Origin: Phycisphaerales bacterium
GTDB lineage: Bacteria > Planctomycetota > Phycisphaerae > UBA1845
Assembly: GCA_020639115.1 (NCBI GenBank)
Contig: JACKHG010000016.1
Span: forward strand, 1 to 64,000
Reading direction: 5' to 3'
Length of the DNA stretch: 64,000 nt
A model generated the notes under the pieces. That model was not told the origin of the DNA. It worked only from the letters and a program-made list of their open reading frames with translations, and made no database searches. The position numbers and the translations under genes were made by a program. Shown piece by piece: positions 1-8,840 of the stretch. Every line of letters starts with the position of its first letter. Within the stretch, counting starts at the first letter, position 1.

Positions 1-548
1 ATGTCGCACGCATACGCCTGGCGGCGCAGCCCCTCGAACCCGCTGGGGTCCATCTGCGACTGGATGTAGCCGACCTTGGCGTCGAGCAACTCGAAGATCG
101 GCGCGGCAAACTCGGCGTCGCGGCGAACGAGGTAGTCGTTCACCGTCACGATGTGCACGTGCTTGCCCTCGCAGATCTTCAGGTACGCCGACAGATGGCA
201 GACGATCGTCTTGCCCTCGCCGGTGCGCATTTCCGCCACCTTGTTTTCGAACAGCACCTGCCCGCCGATGAGCTGGCAGTGAAAGTGGCGGTGGCTCTGC
301 GCCCGCCGCGACGCCTCGCGCAGCACCGCGAACGCCTCCGGCAGCACGCTGGGTACGGGCTCGCCGCCCGCGAGGCGGCTCTTGAACTCAGCCGTCTTGG
401 CCTTGAGCGCCTCCGGCGTCAGGGCGCTGACCTCCGGCTCCAGCGCCTCGATCTGGTCGGCGATGACATTCAATCGCTTGAGCAGCCGGTCGTTTCTCGA
501 GCCGAAGACCTTCTTCAACCCGTCGGCGATGACTTCCTGTAGACCCAT
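1..548 (-). CDS. secA: Protein translocase subunit SecA, N-terminal part, cut by the left window edge
   Basis: ATPase motor that pushes preproteins through SecYEG. Only the first 182 residues lie in the window; the gene runs off at base 1. The start is the ATG at 546-548. Visible are the Walker A motif MRTGEGKT at about residues 107-114 in the expected context of the first nucleotide-binding domain, and the conserved VNDYLVRRDAE stretch at about 137-147. The Shine-Dalgarno is weak (GCGAGACAG) and an 8-bp inverted repeat sits 15-33 nt upstream of the ATG. A small secreted ORF lies 109 nt upstream on the same strand and could control secA translation. Identification is firm; the rest of the protein cannot be assessed. 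Confidence 0.95.
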   Translation of the reverse strand, partial: MGLQEVIADGLKKVFGSRNDRLLKRLNVIADQIEALEPEVSALTPEALKAKTAEFKSRLAGGEPVPSVLPEAFAVLREASRRAQSHRHFHCQLIGGQVLFENKVAEMRTGEGKTIVCHLSAYLKICEGKHVHIVTVNDYLVRRDAEFAAPIFELLDAKVGYIQSQMDPSGFEGLRRQAYACD

Positions 549-562
549 GATCTGTCTCGCAA

Positions 563-581
563 ACCGGACGACGCGTCCGGT
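563..581 (-). promoter_or_regulatory. Hairpin just upstream of the secA start
   Basis: Inverted repeat ACCGGACG / CGTCCGGT with a 3-nt spacer, lying 15-33 nt before the secA ATG, inside the gap between the small secreted ORF and secA. It could modulate access to the weak secA ribosome-binding site. The structure is seen in the sequence; a regulatory role is inference. Confidence 0.4.
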
Positions 582-657
582 GGACTCGAATGCAGTTTGA
601 TGACGTACCTGAAGGGGAGCCCGAGCAACGTCCGGGCGGAGGGTGGCGTGCGTCAAC

Positions 658-1005
658 TTACGGGCCGAGGCGGCCGCCGATGCGCGTGCGCGCGGCGCGG
701 CGCATCATCGGAACGGTGATTTCGCGGGCCGTCGGCGAACTGTGCCGCAGGGCACGCAGAGCCGGGGCTGGCGCCGCGACCGCCTGTACCGGCGACGCCG
801 CACCGGCAACCGGCACGACGGGGTCAGCCGCCCAGCGGACGGAGCGGGCTTGCGATTGAGAGGCCTGCGTCACCTGCACCGGGGCAGCCATCAGGACCGC
901 AGCGCCCAGGCCCAGCGCGGCGCACACGACAGCCGGCCGGATGCGGGGCCGCGCGCCCACCGGATGGAGCCGGCGGATACAGGTTGAGACGCCGTCAGTG
1001 GCCAT
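658..1005 (-). CDS. Small exported protein upstream of secA; candidate SecM-like arrest peptide
   Basis: A 115-residue ORF. The ATG at 1005 gives a basic N-terminus (RR at 11-12 and several further Arg up to about 23), a hydrophobic core at about 25-41 and a plausible AXA-like cleavage site near residue 48, so it looks exported. An in-frame ATG at 1017 would add four residues; neither has a strong Shine-Dalgarno. The middle is Ala/Pro-rich with no recognisable domain. The protein ends IGGRLGP immediately before the stop. That C-terminal G-x-R-x-G-P matches the spacing of the SecM stall sequence of E. coli (GIRAGP). Exported, short, co-oriented with and directly upstream of secA is the classic layout of a secretion monitor. 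The ORF could still be a chance reading frame in GC-rich DNA, since no homolog was checked. Confidence 0.5.
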   Translation of the reverse strand: MATDGVSTCIRRLHPVGARPRIRPAVVCAALGLGAAVLMAAPVQVTQASQSQARSVRWAADPVVPVAGAASPVQAVAAPAPALRALRHSSPTAREITVPMMRRAARTRIGGRLGP

Positions 1006-1063
1006 ATGAGGGAGCATTATACGCGCACGACCCACGAGTCCAGCCTCGATGCCGCCGGAATGC

Positions 1064-1098
1064 AAAAAAGCCCCGGCAGCGTCGCCGCTGCCGGGGCT
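1064..1098 (-). terminator. Rho-independent terminator of the FG-GAP protein gene
   Basis: Perfect 12-bp stem AGCCCCGGCAGC / GCTGCCGGGGCT with a 6-nt loop, followed on the minus strand by six T. It begins about 37 nt after the stop codon of the FG-GAP gene and so ends that transcript before the small ORF and secA, which must have their own promoter. Confidence 0.9.
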
Positions 1099-1134
1099 GG
1101 AATGGGCCAAACTGCGGAGCCATAAGACGGAGGA

Positions 1135-4100
1135 TCAGTCGGCACCGCCGAAAATCAGGTAGACCTCGCCGCCATTGCGAATGCCTTCGCCGGTCTGAGG
1201 ATTCACCCGCGGGTCCGCAAGCTGAGCGCCCAGCAGGAAGTCCCCGATCCCGTCCCCGTCGATGTCGCCGGAGGCTGCGAGGCCCAGCCCGCGGCCCCGG
1301 TCGCCACCCACGACCGCGATGGGCGCCTTCAGGCTGTTGCCACCCTGCAGTTCGTCCGCAGCGTTGCCTCCGCCCAGGAAATCGCCGTCGATGACCGTGC
1401 CGCTTTGGGCCGTGCGCACGCCGTCGCGACCCACGATGATGTAACCGGGCAGTTGCAGCGTACCGAGCTGATCAATGCTGATGTCGAAGGCACCATTCGC
1501 TCCCGACCAGAGGGCTGCGTTCGTCGAACTGAGGATGACGTACACCAGGCCAGCGTGCATCAGGTCGTCGTCCTCCGTCACCTGCCCGTCGGGCCGACCC
1601 AGCGGTCCGGTGACATCGTCCTGGGACCCGTCGCGATCGCGGTCGAGGCCGAACGCGGTGAGTTGATCGGTGGCGTCGGACGGATCGGGATCGAACCGCG
1701 GCGTGGCGGACGGGGCGGCGATCAGCAGGTCGTCCTTGCCGTCGCCGTCGACGTCGCCGGCGTTGGCGACGGTAAATCCGAAGCCGCTGCCGACATCGAG
1801 CGGGCTGCCGGTGAGGCGGGCTGCCTGGTGTGCGGCGAGCAGCGTGTCGATGCTGGCGCCTCCGGTGCTCGTGATCACCCCCGTCTGCGCGAAGATGATG
1901 ACCACTTCGCCGACGCCGCCATCCGCCTCGGAGTTGCCGACGATCAGGTCACCGACGCCGTCGTTGTTGAAGTCGACACCGGACGCGAGCACGCGGCCGA
2001 ACTGCTCGCCGGAGCCGCTGTCGCCGTTGACCAGGATGCCGTCGAGGCGCTCGGCGTTGGTGGTGCTGAGCGCCAGTTTCTCCAGGATGAAGTCGCCCTC
2101 GAGCGACTGGGCCCGGCGGAAGACGACGTAGACGGCGCCGTCGCCGCTGTTGCGCTGGGGCGATCCCACGGCGAAGTCAAGGCGCGTATCGCCGTTGAAG
2201 TCACCCACATCGACGATGGTCTCGATGTTCTCATCGGTGCCGCCGACGATATTCGGCGGGTTGTTCGACACGGTGAACTCACGGTTGACGGCAAGGTCCC
2301 AGCGCGGTGTGTTGCTGCCTGGCGGAACCTGGCCGTCGGATCCATTCCAGCCTGTTACGCCGCCGGAGCCCGCGAGGAACATGTGCGGTTTGGGCGGCGT
2401 GATTGTGACCGCACCACCGCTGATCACGTCCTGCCAGTAGGCGTAGTTCTCAAACGTGTAGCCCATTCCCGCGTTTTCCAGTTCGTCTGGCGTAAGGAAG
2501 TCATCGGCATCGAATCCGTCGATGGCGTCACGCTGGGGGGCGCTGATGATCATCGTGTTCGCCACCTGCGTAATCGACGTGCCGAACAGGCTGAATTCCT
2601 CATGCTGGTGATCGTCGTGTGTCGCTGCGAAATCGTCGCCCGTGGGCGGGCGGCCGATGATGCGCATGCCGTACGGCTCGACGGGCATATTGCGCTGGAT
2701 GTTGTTCTCGCTGTCCACGTATTCGTCCGGATAGAAGCCGGTGAAGGCCGGCGAACGGGCCAGCCCGTCGATCCGGTTCTCCAGGTAGCCATCGATCAGT
2801 CGGTCATCGATGGCGAGGATGGCTGCGGGATTGGTGATGGTCGCGTCGACGATATCCTGGATCGTGGTGCAGCTCTCACCCTGGTCAAGGGTGGGCATGT
2901 CCACCGTGCCGGGGCCGGAGGTGCCCGGCACGGTCATATCCTCCGCCGCACTGCAATATTGGTTTTCTTCAATAGAAGGGTCGAGCGGTTCGATGGTGCG
3001 GTGGGACGCGAGATCCTGTGCCGGCGCCTCGTCCACTTCTACCCACGGAACGCAGGTGCCATTGCAGGAGGTTTCGTCGGCGGGGAAACAGCTCGGGCAC
3101 TCGTTATCGCGCGTCAGGGCGGTATCTTGGCACGCCGGACGCCCGTCGCGGAATTCGCGGTGGGCAAGGTAGTTGTTCGCCAACGCGGGCGAGAAACCAT
3201 GACGCGGCTCGACCATTGACTCCGGGCCGGGGTCGCCGGTGGCGCTACCAAAGAGGCCGTCGTTGATGTCCACGCACCCGCGAAACGGCAGCGTGGTCTG
3301 GCCCTGGCCGGTCGGGCAATCGCCCTCGTAATAGTGCCACCGATCCTCGAGCCAGGTCGTGTTGCCGTCGCAGAGACTGGCCTGGTCCGTATTCTCCGAA
3401 CCGTCATCGTTGCGCGGCTCCGGACGCACGTCGCTCACGGTGAACCGCATACCGACCTGGTCGAGCAGGATGCGGGCGCCGATCGTGTCGCGGTCGCCCC
3501 GGACGCGGGAATTTCGGCTCGAAACCGTGACGACGCCGCCGTTGACAAACATGCCCTCCCGCTCGAGCGTCTGACTGAGCGATGTCACTTTGTAATTCGC
3601 GAACGGAATGCCGAACCAGATTTCACCCACGCTGTCGCCGTCCGCGTCAGAGGAGATGAAGACCGACGCAATACCGTAGGTCTCGTCGCTTTCATTGGGA
3701 TTTGTGATGCTGATGCCGGAGAACACCATGCCCGGCAGCGTGGCGCTGCTGACCGTGTTGAGGTTGAAGGACTTGCCGGCGAGTGCGTTCGAACCGCGAA
3801 TGAGATAAGCCTCCCCGATCCCGATACCGCTGGGATTGATCGCGTCCGGCTTGGCGTAGCGCGAAACGATGATGAAGTCGTCGATGCCGTCGTCGTTGAA
3901 GTCCTCGCCACCCGCGAAGGACGAGCCGGCGTTGTCCTCGAAGCTCACGCCGCCGAAGATGGCCCCGCGCAGCGGGTTGTTCGTCGCCAGCAGATCACCC
4001 AGCCAGTAGATGTGCGGAAGCGACGTCACCACCACCGGGACTGGGCCGTCACCCTGCAGATCCTGCGTCGTGTTGGCCAGATCGGCGAAAACGGTGATGC

Positions 4101-5532
4101 GGAAGCGACCCGATTCGGTAGCCGGAAACGTGAACGTGCGCGTCGACAGCGGCAGGCCGTTCGTCACGACGTCGTCGGCCACGAGCGTGCTGTGGATCGG
4201 CGCGCCGTCGCTGCCCAGCCGCCGGAAGTAGAGCGCGATCGTTCCGTCCGTGACGCCCGGCGTGTTCAGCGTCCAACGGGCCGTCACGAGGTCGCCCGGC
4301 GCGTACGGTTCGGTGGTGGTCGGAGCGGTCACATCCAGGATCGTCTCCGAGAACGTCGCCCGGCGGACCGTGCCCGGCGCGTACTGCGTGACGGGGCTCG
4401 TCACGCCGTCCGAGGCGCGAACCGCCAGGAACGCCGTCGTGCCGGCATCGATCGAGGCGACGCGGAAGACCGCGTTCGTCGCCGTGATCGGCAGGTTGGC
4501 GCTGACGATGTGCTCGTCACCCGTGTTGGCCTTGCCGTCAAAGTCGTACAGCACGTCGACGAACTGCTGCGACGGCGGCCCCTGGAATACGTTCACGCTG
4601 AACTCGACCAGCACGTTCCCCTCGTCGGGATCGGTCTCGTTGACCACCAGGACATTGCGATCGGACGCCGGCTGGGTGACCACCACGGAGGGCGGAATCG
4701 CCTCGGGCGACTCCGTCGAGAGCGTGACGACAAAGTCGTTGAAAAAGGGTCCGCGGATCTCGTCGGCGTTGCCGGATGCCACGGTGTCGGCGATCGACTG
4801 CCCGGAATCGGTCACGAAAATACCAATTTCGTACTCGCCCAGGGGCACGCCGGCCGTGAACCACGTCGCGCTGGCCACGTTGGCCGATCCCGCCGCGATC
4901 TGGGTGCCGTACTCGTCCGGAGTGTTGCTCGGGCGCTCGTCCTTCTGGATGTAGAAGAGCCGCCACTGCACGGCGTTCTCGGCATCACCCACGTTGGCCG
5001 AAACCGTGATATTGCCGCCCGGCTGGGCGGTGATCGACTGGTTCGGTTGGGTGAATTCCGGATCGGGCAGCGTGGTCACCGAGATCGTGCCCTGACTGGT
5101 CACGCGCAGCGTCTTGCTGTTCGCGGTGATGTCGAGGCCGACACGGTAGATGCCCAGAGGCAGCGGGCCGGTCGCGAGCGCCACGGTCTGGTTTTCACCG
5201 GTGGTGAGGTTGCTGCCGAACACGACCTGCGGCCCGACGGTCGAGGCATCCGCGTCCGTGCTGTCCACCTCGATGTAGAAGGCGTCGACGACCGCGTCCG
5301 TTGGCGCCGCACTGTAGACAATAGTGACCGACTGATCGCCGGACACGCGGATGTTGGAGTTCACATTGAGGATCAGGCCCGTCGGGTCCTCCGGCGTCGT
5401 GCCATCCGTCGGCCCGGTCGTCGGGCAGCCGGCACACAGCAGCGCCAGCGCAACAACGGGCGTGAAGCGAACGAGCGAGCGCCAGGCGCGCCGCCTGAGG
5501 TCAATTCGTTCAAGCAGGATGGGCTGTGTCAT
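1135..5532 (-). CDS. Large FG-GAP (integrin alpha-like) repeat protein, probably a lipoprotein
   Basis: 1465 residues from the ATG at 5532, which has a GGAG box about 10 nt upstream; an in-frame upstream codon at 5589 would only prepend unlikely sequence. The N-terminus has a basic segment, a hydrophobic stretch and LLCAGC at about residues 31-36, a slightly imperfect lipobox, so surface or outer-membrane anchoring is likely. The first third looks like tandem beta-sandwich (Ig/cadherin-like) sequence. FG-GAP repeats with Ca-binding loops such as DFNGDTRLDFAVG, DFNNDGVGDLIVG, DVDGDGKDDLLIA and DIDGDGIGDFLLG dominate the C-terminal third, and another pair lies near the middle. Between them is a Cys-rich insertion of about 120 residues. 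The likely role is cell-surface adhesion or structure; no catalytic motif is visible. It ends in a strong terminator. Confidence 0.85.
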   Translation of the reverse strand: MTQPILLERIDLRRRAWRSLVRFTPVVALALLCAGCPTTGPTDGTTPEDPTGLILNVNSNIRVSGDQSVTIVYSAAPTDAVVDAFYIEVDSTDADASTVGPQVVFGSNLTTGENQTVALATGPLPLGIYRVGLDITANSKTLRVTSQGTISVTTLPDPEFTQPNQSITAQPGGNITVSANVGDAENAVQWRLFYIQKDERPSNTPDEYGTQIAAGSANVASATWFTAGVPLGEYEIGIFVTDSGQSIADTVASGNADEIRGPFFNDFVVTLSTESPEAIPPSVVVTQPASDRNVLVVNETDPDEGNVLVEFSVNVFQGPPSQQFVDVLYDFDGKANTGDEHIVSANLPITATNAVFRVASIDAGTTAFLAVRASDGVTSPVTQYAPGTVRRATFSETILDVTAPTTTEPYAPGDLVTARWTLNTPGVTDGTIALYFRRLGSDGAPIHSTLVADDVVTNGLPLSTRTFTFPATESGRFRITVFADLANTTQDLQGDGPVPVVVTSLPHIYWLGDLLATNNPLRGAIFGGVSFEDNAGSSFAGGEDFNDDGIDDFIIVSRYAKPDAINPSGIGIGEAYLIRGSNALAGKSFNLNTVSSATLPGMVFSGISITNPNESDETYGIASVFISSDADGDSVGEIWFGIPFANYKVTSLSQTLEREGMFVNGGVVTVSSRNSRVRGDRDTIGARILLDQVGMRFTVSDVRPEPRNDDGSENTDQASLCDGNTTWLEDRWHYYEGDCPTGQGQTTLPFRGCVDINDGLFGSATGDPGPESMVEPRHGFSPALANNYLAHREFRDGRPACQDTALTRDNECPSCFPADETSCNGTCVPWVEVDEAPAQDLASHRTIEPLDPSIEENQYCSAAEDMTVPGTSGPGTVDMPTLDQGESCTTIQDIVDATITNPAAILAIDDRLIDGYLENRIDGLARSPAFTGFYPDEYVDSENNIQRNMPVEPYGMRIIGRPPTGDDFAATHDDHQHEEFSLFGTSITQVANTMIISAPQRDAIDGFDADDFLTPDELENAGMGYTFENYAYWQDVISGGAVTITPPKPHMFLAGSGGVTGWNGSDGQVPPGSNTPRWDLAVNREFTVSNNPPNIVGGTDENIETIVDVGDFNGDTRLDFAVGSPQRNSGDGAVYVVFRRAQSLEGDFILEKLALSTTNAERLDGILVNGDSGSGEQFGRVLASGVDFNNDGVGDLIVGNSEADGGVGEVVIIFAQTGVITSTGGASIDTLLAAHQAARLTGSPLDVGSGFGFTVANAGDVDGDGKDDLLIAAPSATPRFDPDPSDATDQLTAFGLDRDRDGSQDDVTGPLGRPDGQVTEDDDLMHAGLVYVILSSTNAALWSGANGAFDISIDQLGTLQLPGYIIVGRDGVRTAQSGTVIDGDFLGGGNAADELQGGNSLKAPIAVVGGDRGRGLGLAASGDIDGDGIGDFLLGAQLADPRVNPQTGEGIRNGGEVYLIFGGAD

Positions 5533-5923
5533 CGTCGGTGAGCTCCGTTGTGCGGGAGTGGAGATACGCGGACCCGGCGGCCATACCATTCAGCACGGAA
5601 GGAGGGCCGGGCTGCCGCGGGGTCCCCTGTCGGTCAGCGGTGTGCGCGAACGCTAACCTCTGAACGAAACAATACGTACGCGCGATCGACTTATACGCCT
5701 GCCCCAAGAGGGCGTCAACAGGGCGCAGCGCCCGACAAAACCGCAATCGACACGGCGCCGAAGCCAGCGGGCTGCTTCGCGCCGGCGTGGACGCGGCGAA
5801 CCGGGATATCGGGGAATACTGCCCGCAAAGCGGCCACCATCCGCAGAGCGAATTGTTCAGCCACTGCCCGCCGCGGGTCCGACGGATCAGCCGAAGTACC
5901 CTAAGTTTACGGCGCAGCCGCCG
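5533..5923. other. Gene-free 391-bp spacer
   Basis: Spacer between the sulfatase-like gene and the FG-GAP gene, both on the minus strand. It presumably carries the promoter of the FG-GAP gene. I see no convincing ORF, strong hairpin or consensus -35/-10 pair. Confidence 0.4.
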
Positions 5924-7906
5924 TCACGAATGGGAGAGGCGCCGCTGGAGGCCCTGCAGGTCGTTTTGCAACTGCGCGTTGTTGGGCTCGCGGGCCAGCG
6001 CACGCTTGATCCACTCGATCGCTGCGGGCACATCGCCTTGCCACGAGCAGATCGTGGCCATGCCCCGCATGAGATGCGTGTCGTTCGGGTCGATACCCAG
6101 AGCCTGGGTCATGTACTGCCGGGCATCATCGAAATGCCCCAGGGCTGCATGGGCCAGAGCCAGGTTGTGCAAGCTGGTGATGTCATTCGGCTGATCCACC
6201 ACCACCTGGGCAAGTTGGGTGACGGCATCATCCCAGCGCCGCATCTGCATGAGCAGCACGCCGTACGCCGCGCGAATCATGCTGGCCCCGGTCTTGTCCA
6301 CCTCCTGAAGTGCCTCCTCGTAGAGGCCGGCCGCCTCCGCGACGCGGCCCTGCTTTGCAACCGAGGTGGCCAGTTCGGCTTCGACGTGCGGGGCACCTGG
6401 CAATTGGCTCCGAACCTGCCTGAGGAGCGTCTCCATGCGCGGATAGTCCCCCACCATCTTGGCGCGGACCGCCAGTTGATACTGGCGAATCTCCTCGGCA
6501 TGCTGATGCGGACTCGGGCCTTGCGGCTCCAAGTGATCGAGCTCCGACCCCTCCGCGGACGCGTCCTTGCCCAATGTCGCAGCGTATCCCAAAGACTGCA
6601 ACCGGCGCAAATCATCAGTCGAAAGTTCGGGGCCGTCGTCGCTTGGCGCACCAGGGCTGGCGGCGACGAGCGCGCGTAACCTGCTCCGCAATTCAGCCGC
6701 GCGTTCCGGTTCCTCATCCACCAGGTTGTGCTGTTCAGTGGGATCGTTCTCGAGATCGTAGAGCTCCGGCTGCGTCGAGAGCACGTACTTCCACTCATCC
6801 TCCACGATGCTGCGCAGCGGGCACAGGTTCAGAACCGTATGGCTCTCCAACGCCTCGCAGTAGGCGGCGACGCCCTCGCGGGACTCCCCACGCATCACGG
6901 GCAGCAAACTCCTGCCGTTCGTGGCGGGCAGCGGAGGGAGTCCGAGCAGGTCGAGAACGGTCGGGGCCACGTCCACGGTCCGCATCCGCTCGGCCACCCG
7001 CTGTCCGGAAGCAACCAGACCGGGCGCGCGGACAATACAGGGCACCCGCGCGGTGCTCTCATAGACGAAGAACCCATGCCCGGGCTCGGCATGGTCATCC
7101 AGCCCTTCACCGTGGTCGCCCACGACGATGACGATCGTCTTGTCGCTCAGGCCGAGCGTATCCAGAGCAGCGAGCAGCCTGCGCACCTGCTCGTCGTCAT
7201 ACTCGATTTCGTCCGCGTAGGCGCTGCGCTCGTCTTCGTCCGCGTCACGCCGCGCCGCATAGGGAAAGTGTGCATCGTACAGGTGCATCCACAGAAAGAA
7301 CGGACGTCCCGCGTGCGCCTGCAACTGCGCCACGGCGTCTCCGCAGACGGCATCGCCCGGGCGTTCCTGGTTGGATCCGGGCTGCACGTCAGCCGGTTGT
7401 ACGTCGCGGTACGTGTCGAAACCCTGGCCGATTCCAAACTGCGCGTTGAGCACGAAAGATGCGACGACCGCGCTGGTGGCGTAGCCGTGCGCTTGCAGAT
7501 GCTCCGCCAGGGTGACATTGCCTGCGGCGAGTCGCTCCGTGCCGTTCCGGCGAACTCCGTGGGCGAATGGGTATTTTCCCGTCATGATCGAGGCGTGTGA
7601 CGGAAGCGTGAGGGTCGCGCAGCTCTCGCAGCGGGAGAACGTCACGCCCTCGCGCGCCAGGCGATCGAGTGTTGGGGTCGGAGAGGGCGTTCGGCCGTAG
7701 CAGCCCAGAAAGTCGGCACGCGTGGTGTCCAGCGTCACCAGGATGACGTTGTAGGCGCCCGGCGGGGGGCCACCTTGTTGCGACACATCCCGCCTCCACG
7801 TCGCGGCGACCGCGAGAATCGCGACCGCTGCGATCAGGACAGCGACTGCGTACCAACCTCGCTTGCCGCTGCTTGTTTTTGGGACATTCTTCTCGCGACG
7901 CACCAT
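5924..7906 (-). CDS. Membrane-anchored sulfatase-fold (alkaline phosphatase superfamily) protein with C-terminal TPRs
   Basis: 660 residues from the ATG at 7906. A hydrophobic segment at about 20-36 anchors the protein or acts as an uncleaved signal. Residues about 52-400 have the sulfatase fold: the metal-site start NVILVTLDTTRADFLGCYG at about 53-71, TLPSHASIMTG at 100-110, and the second metal motif GDHGEGLDDH. The position normally holding the formylglycine precursor Cys or Ser (C/S-x-P-S-R) is Thr100 and the following Arg is His, so classical sulfatase activity is doubtful; a Thr nucleophile is used by phosphoethanolamine transferases of the same superfamily. From about residue 490 to the end there are TPR helices. 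The substrate is unknown. No clear Shine-Dalgarno; the next upstream in-frame start lacks any support. Confidence 0.85.
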   Translation of the reverse strand: MVRREKNVPKTSSGKRGWYAVAVLIAAVAILAVAATWRRDVSQQGGPPPGAYNVILVTLDTTRADFLGCYGRTPSPTPTLDRLAREGVTFSRCESCATLTLPSHASIMTGKYPFAHGVRRNGTERLAAGNVTLAEHLQAHGYATSAVVASFVLNAQFGIGQGFDTYRDVQPADVQPGSNQERPGDAVCGDAVAQLQAHAGRPFFLWMHLYDAHFPYAARRDADEDERSAYADEIEYDDEQVRRLLAALDTLGLSDKTIVIVVGDHGEGLDDHAEPGHGFFVYESTARVPCIVRAPGLVASGQRVAERMRTVDVAPTVLDLLGLPPLPATNGRSLLPVMRGESREGVAAYCEALESHTVLNLCPLRSIVEDEWKYVLSTQPELYDLENDPTEQHNLVDEEPERAAELRSRLRALVAASPGAPSDDGPELSTDDLRRLQSLGYAATLGKDASAEGSELDHLEPQGPSPHQHAEEIRQYQLAVRAKMVGDYPRMETLLRQVRSQLPGAPHVEAELATSVAKQGRVAEAAGLYEEALQEVDKTGASMIRAAYGVLLMQMRRWDDAVTQLAQVVVDQPNDITSLHNLALAHAALGHFDDARQYMTQALGIDPNDTHLMRGMATICSWQGDVPAAIEWIKRALAREPNNAQLQNDLQGLQRRLSHS

Positions 7907-8840
7907 GCCGCGCCATGCTAAGTTCGCACCAGACGCCGAGCAACCTGTCCGCGCCGGGTGATGGCTCCGCGCACCCCTGTCTGATGCCCCCATGGGGCTC
8001 CTGAGGTGCTTCCCGACCGGCGCCTGCCCCCGATCACGGTTGACTGGCAGGGGGGGGCACGGGCCGGGGGGTTGGTTGGTGCGCCCAGGGGGGCCTGGTG
8101 CGCGTCAATGAGGGTGTTTCTAGCCGTAAAATGATTCTTTTCAATAGTTTACGGCAGATTGGGTGCCGATGCTGCGCGGTGCGGGCAGGTGTTGCCGAAG
8201 CGGAGAATCGCCGGCCATTTCGCGTCCTGGGCTCAGTTCAATGACAAAAGATACCGACATTTCACCTGGGTAGCGTCGAGTGTCGTGGTGGCGCGGGTGG
8301 CTCACGTCGTGGTAAGCGTCGGGGTTGATTTCGTTGGTTCGGATGGTGTAACATGGTCCGTGGATGTGGTGAGGGTCCGCGATTACCGACGGGAACACCC
8401 AGGGGCGTGCGTATACAGCCGCCGGTCCCTGGCTGGCTGATTCACATCCAATGCTGCGTGCCCGGGTCGATCTGTGCCCTTGGCCGCAGAGCCGGGGCGT
8501 GGACGCGGCCCAAGAAGTCCGGGAGGGGCGCTGACAAGGTCAAGCGTTGGGAAAATGCCGACGTCGGGATCCGGTTCGGCAATCTGAGCCGGGCATCGCG
8601 GCCGAGCGGGGGCCGCGGGGACGTCGCCCACCGCTGTCCGTTCGCTGTGTTTGCGTCGAACGTGGCGACTCGTAAGGAAAGAAGCGGGGAAGGAAAAGGA
8701 GCACCAATCCCTAAATCGGCGTCATCGTACAACCAGAACTTTGAATCTCAAATCGTTAGTGGAATTCGTGCGCCATCGCTGGCCCTCATGCGCCCGCGAT
8801 CGCGTTGGGACAGCCGTGCGACCAGTTGGAGGAACGTAAC
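7907..8840. other. 934-bp divergent intergenic region with G-runs and an inverted repeat
   Basis: Region between the minus-strand sulfatase-like gene and the plus-strand repeat-protein gene, so it should hold both promoters. Clustered G-runs lie at 8050-8093 and an inverted repeat GCCGTAAA / TTTACGGC at 8123-8130 and 8148-8155. Short ORFs are present but have no ribosome-binding site, signal sequence or recognisable domain, so I call no gene. The stretch 8440-8840 is probably a long 5' leader. Confidence 0.5.
8123..8155. repeat. 8-bp inverted repeat, possible operator
   Basis: GCCGTAAA and TTTACGGC are separated by 17 bp in an AT-richer island of the divergent intergenic region. The right half belongs to a 13-bp word (CAATAGTTTACGG, 8142-8154) that recurs at 33724-33736 in another gene-free region. 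An operator role is inference. Confidence 0.4.

Noticed and set aside
1405..5541. Long plus-strand ORFs (604 and 735 residues) opposite the FG-GAP gene
   Set aside because: They are antisense shadows in GC-rich DNA: Arg/Val/Asp-rich sequence with no domain, signal or ribosome-binding site, while the minus strand carries clear FG-GAP repeats and a terminator.
8159..8440. ORF of 93 residues in the 8-kb divergent spacer
   Set aside because: No ribosome-binding site, no clear signal sequence or domain, and low-complexity Val-rich content typical of a chance frame.
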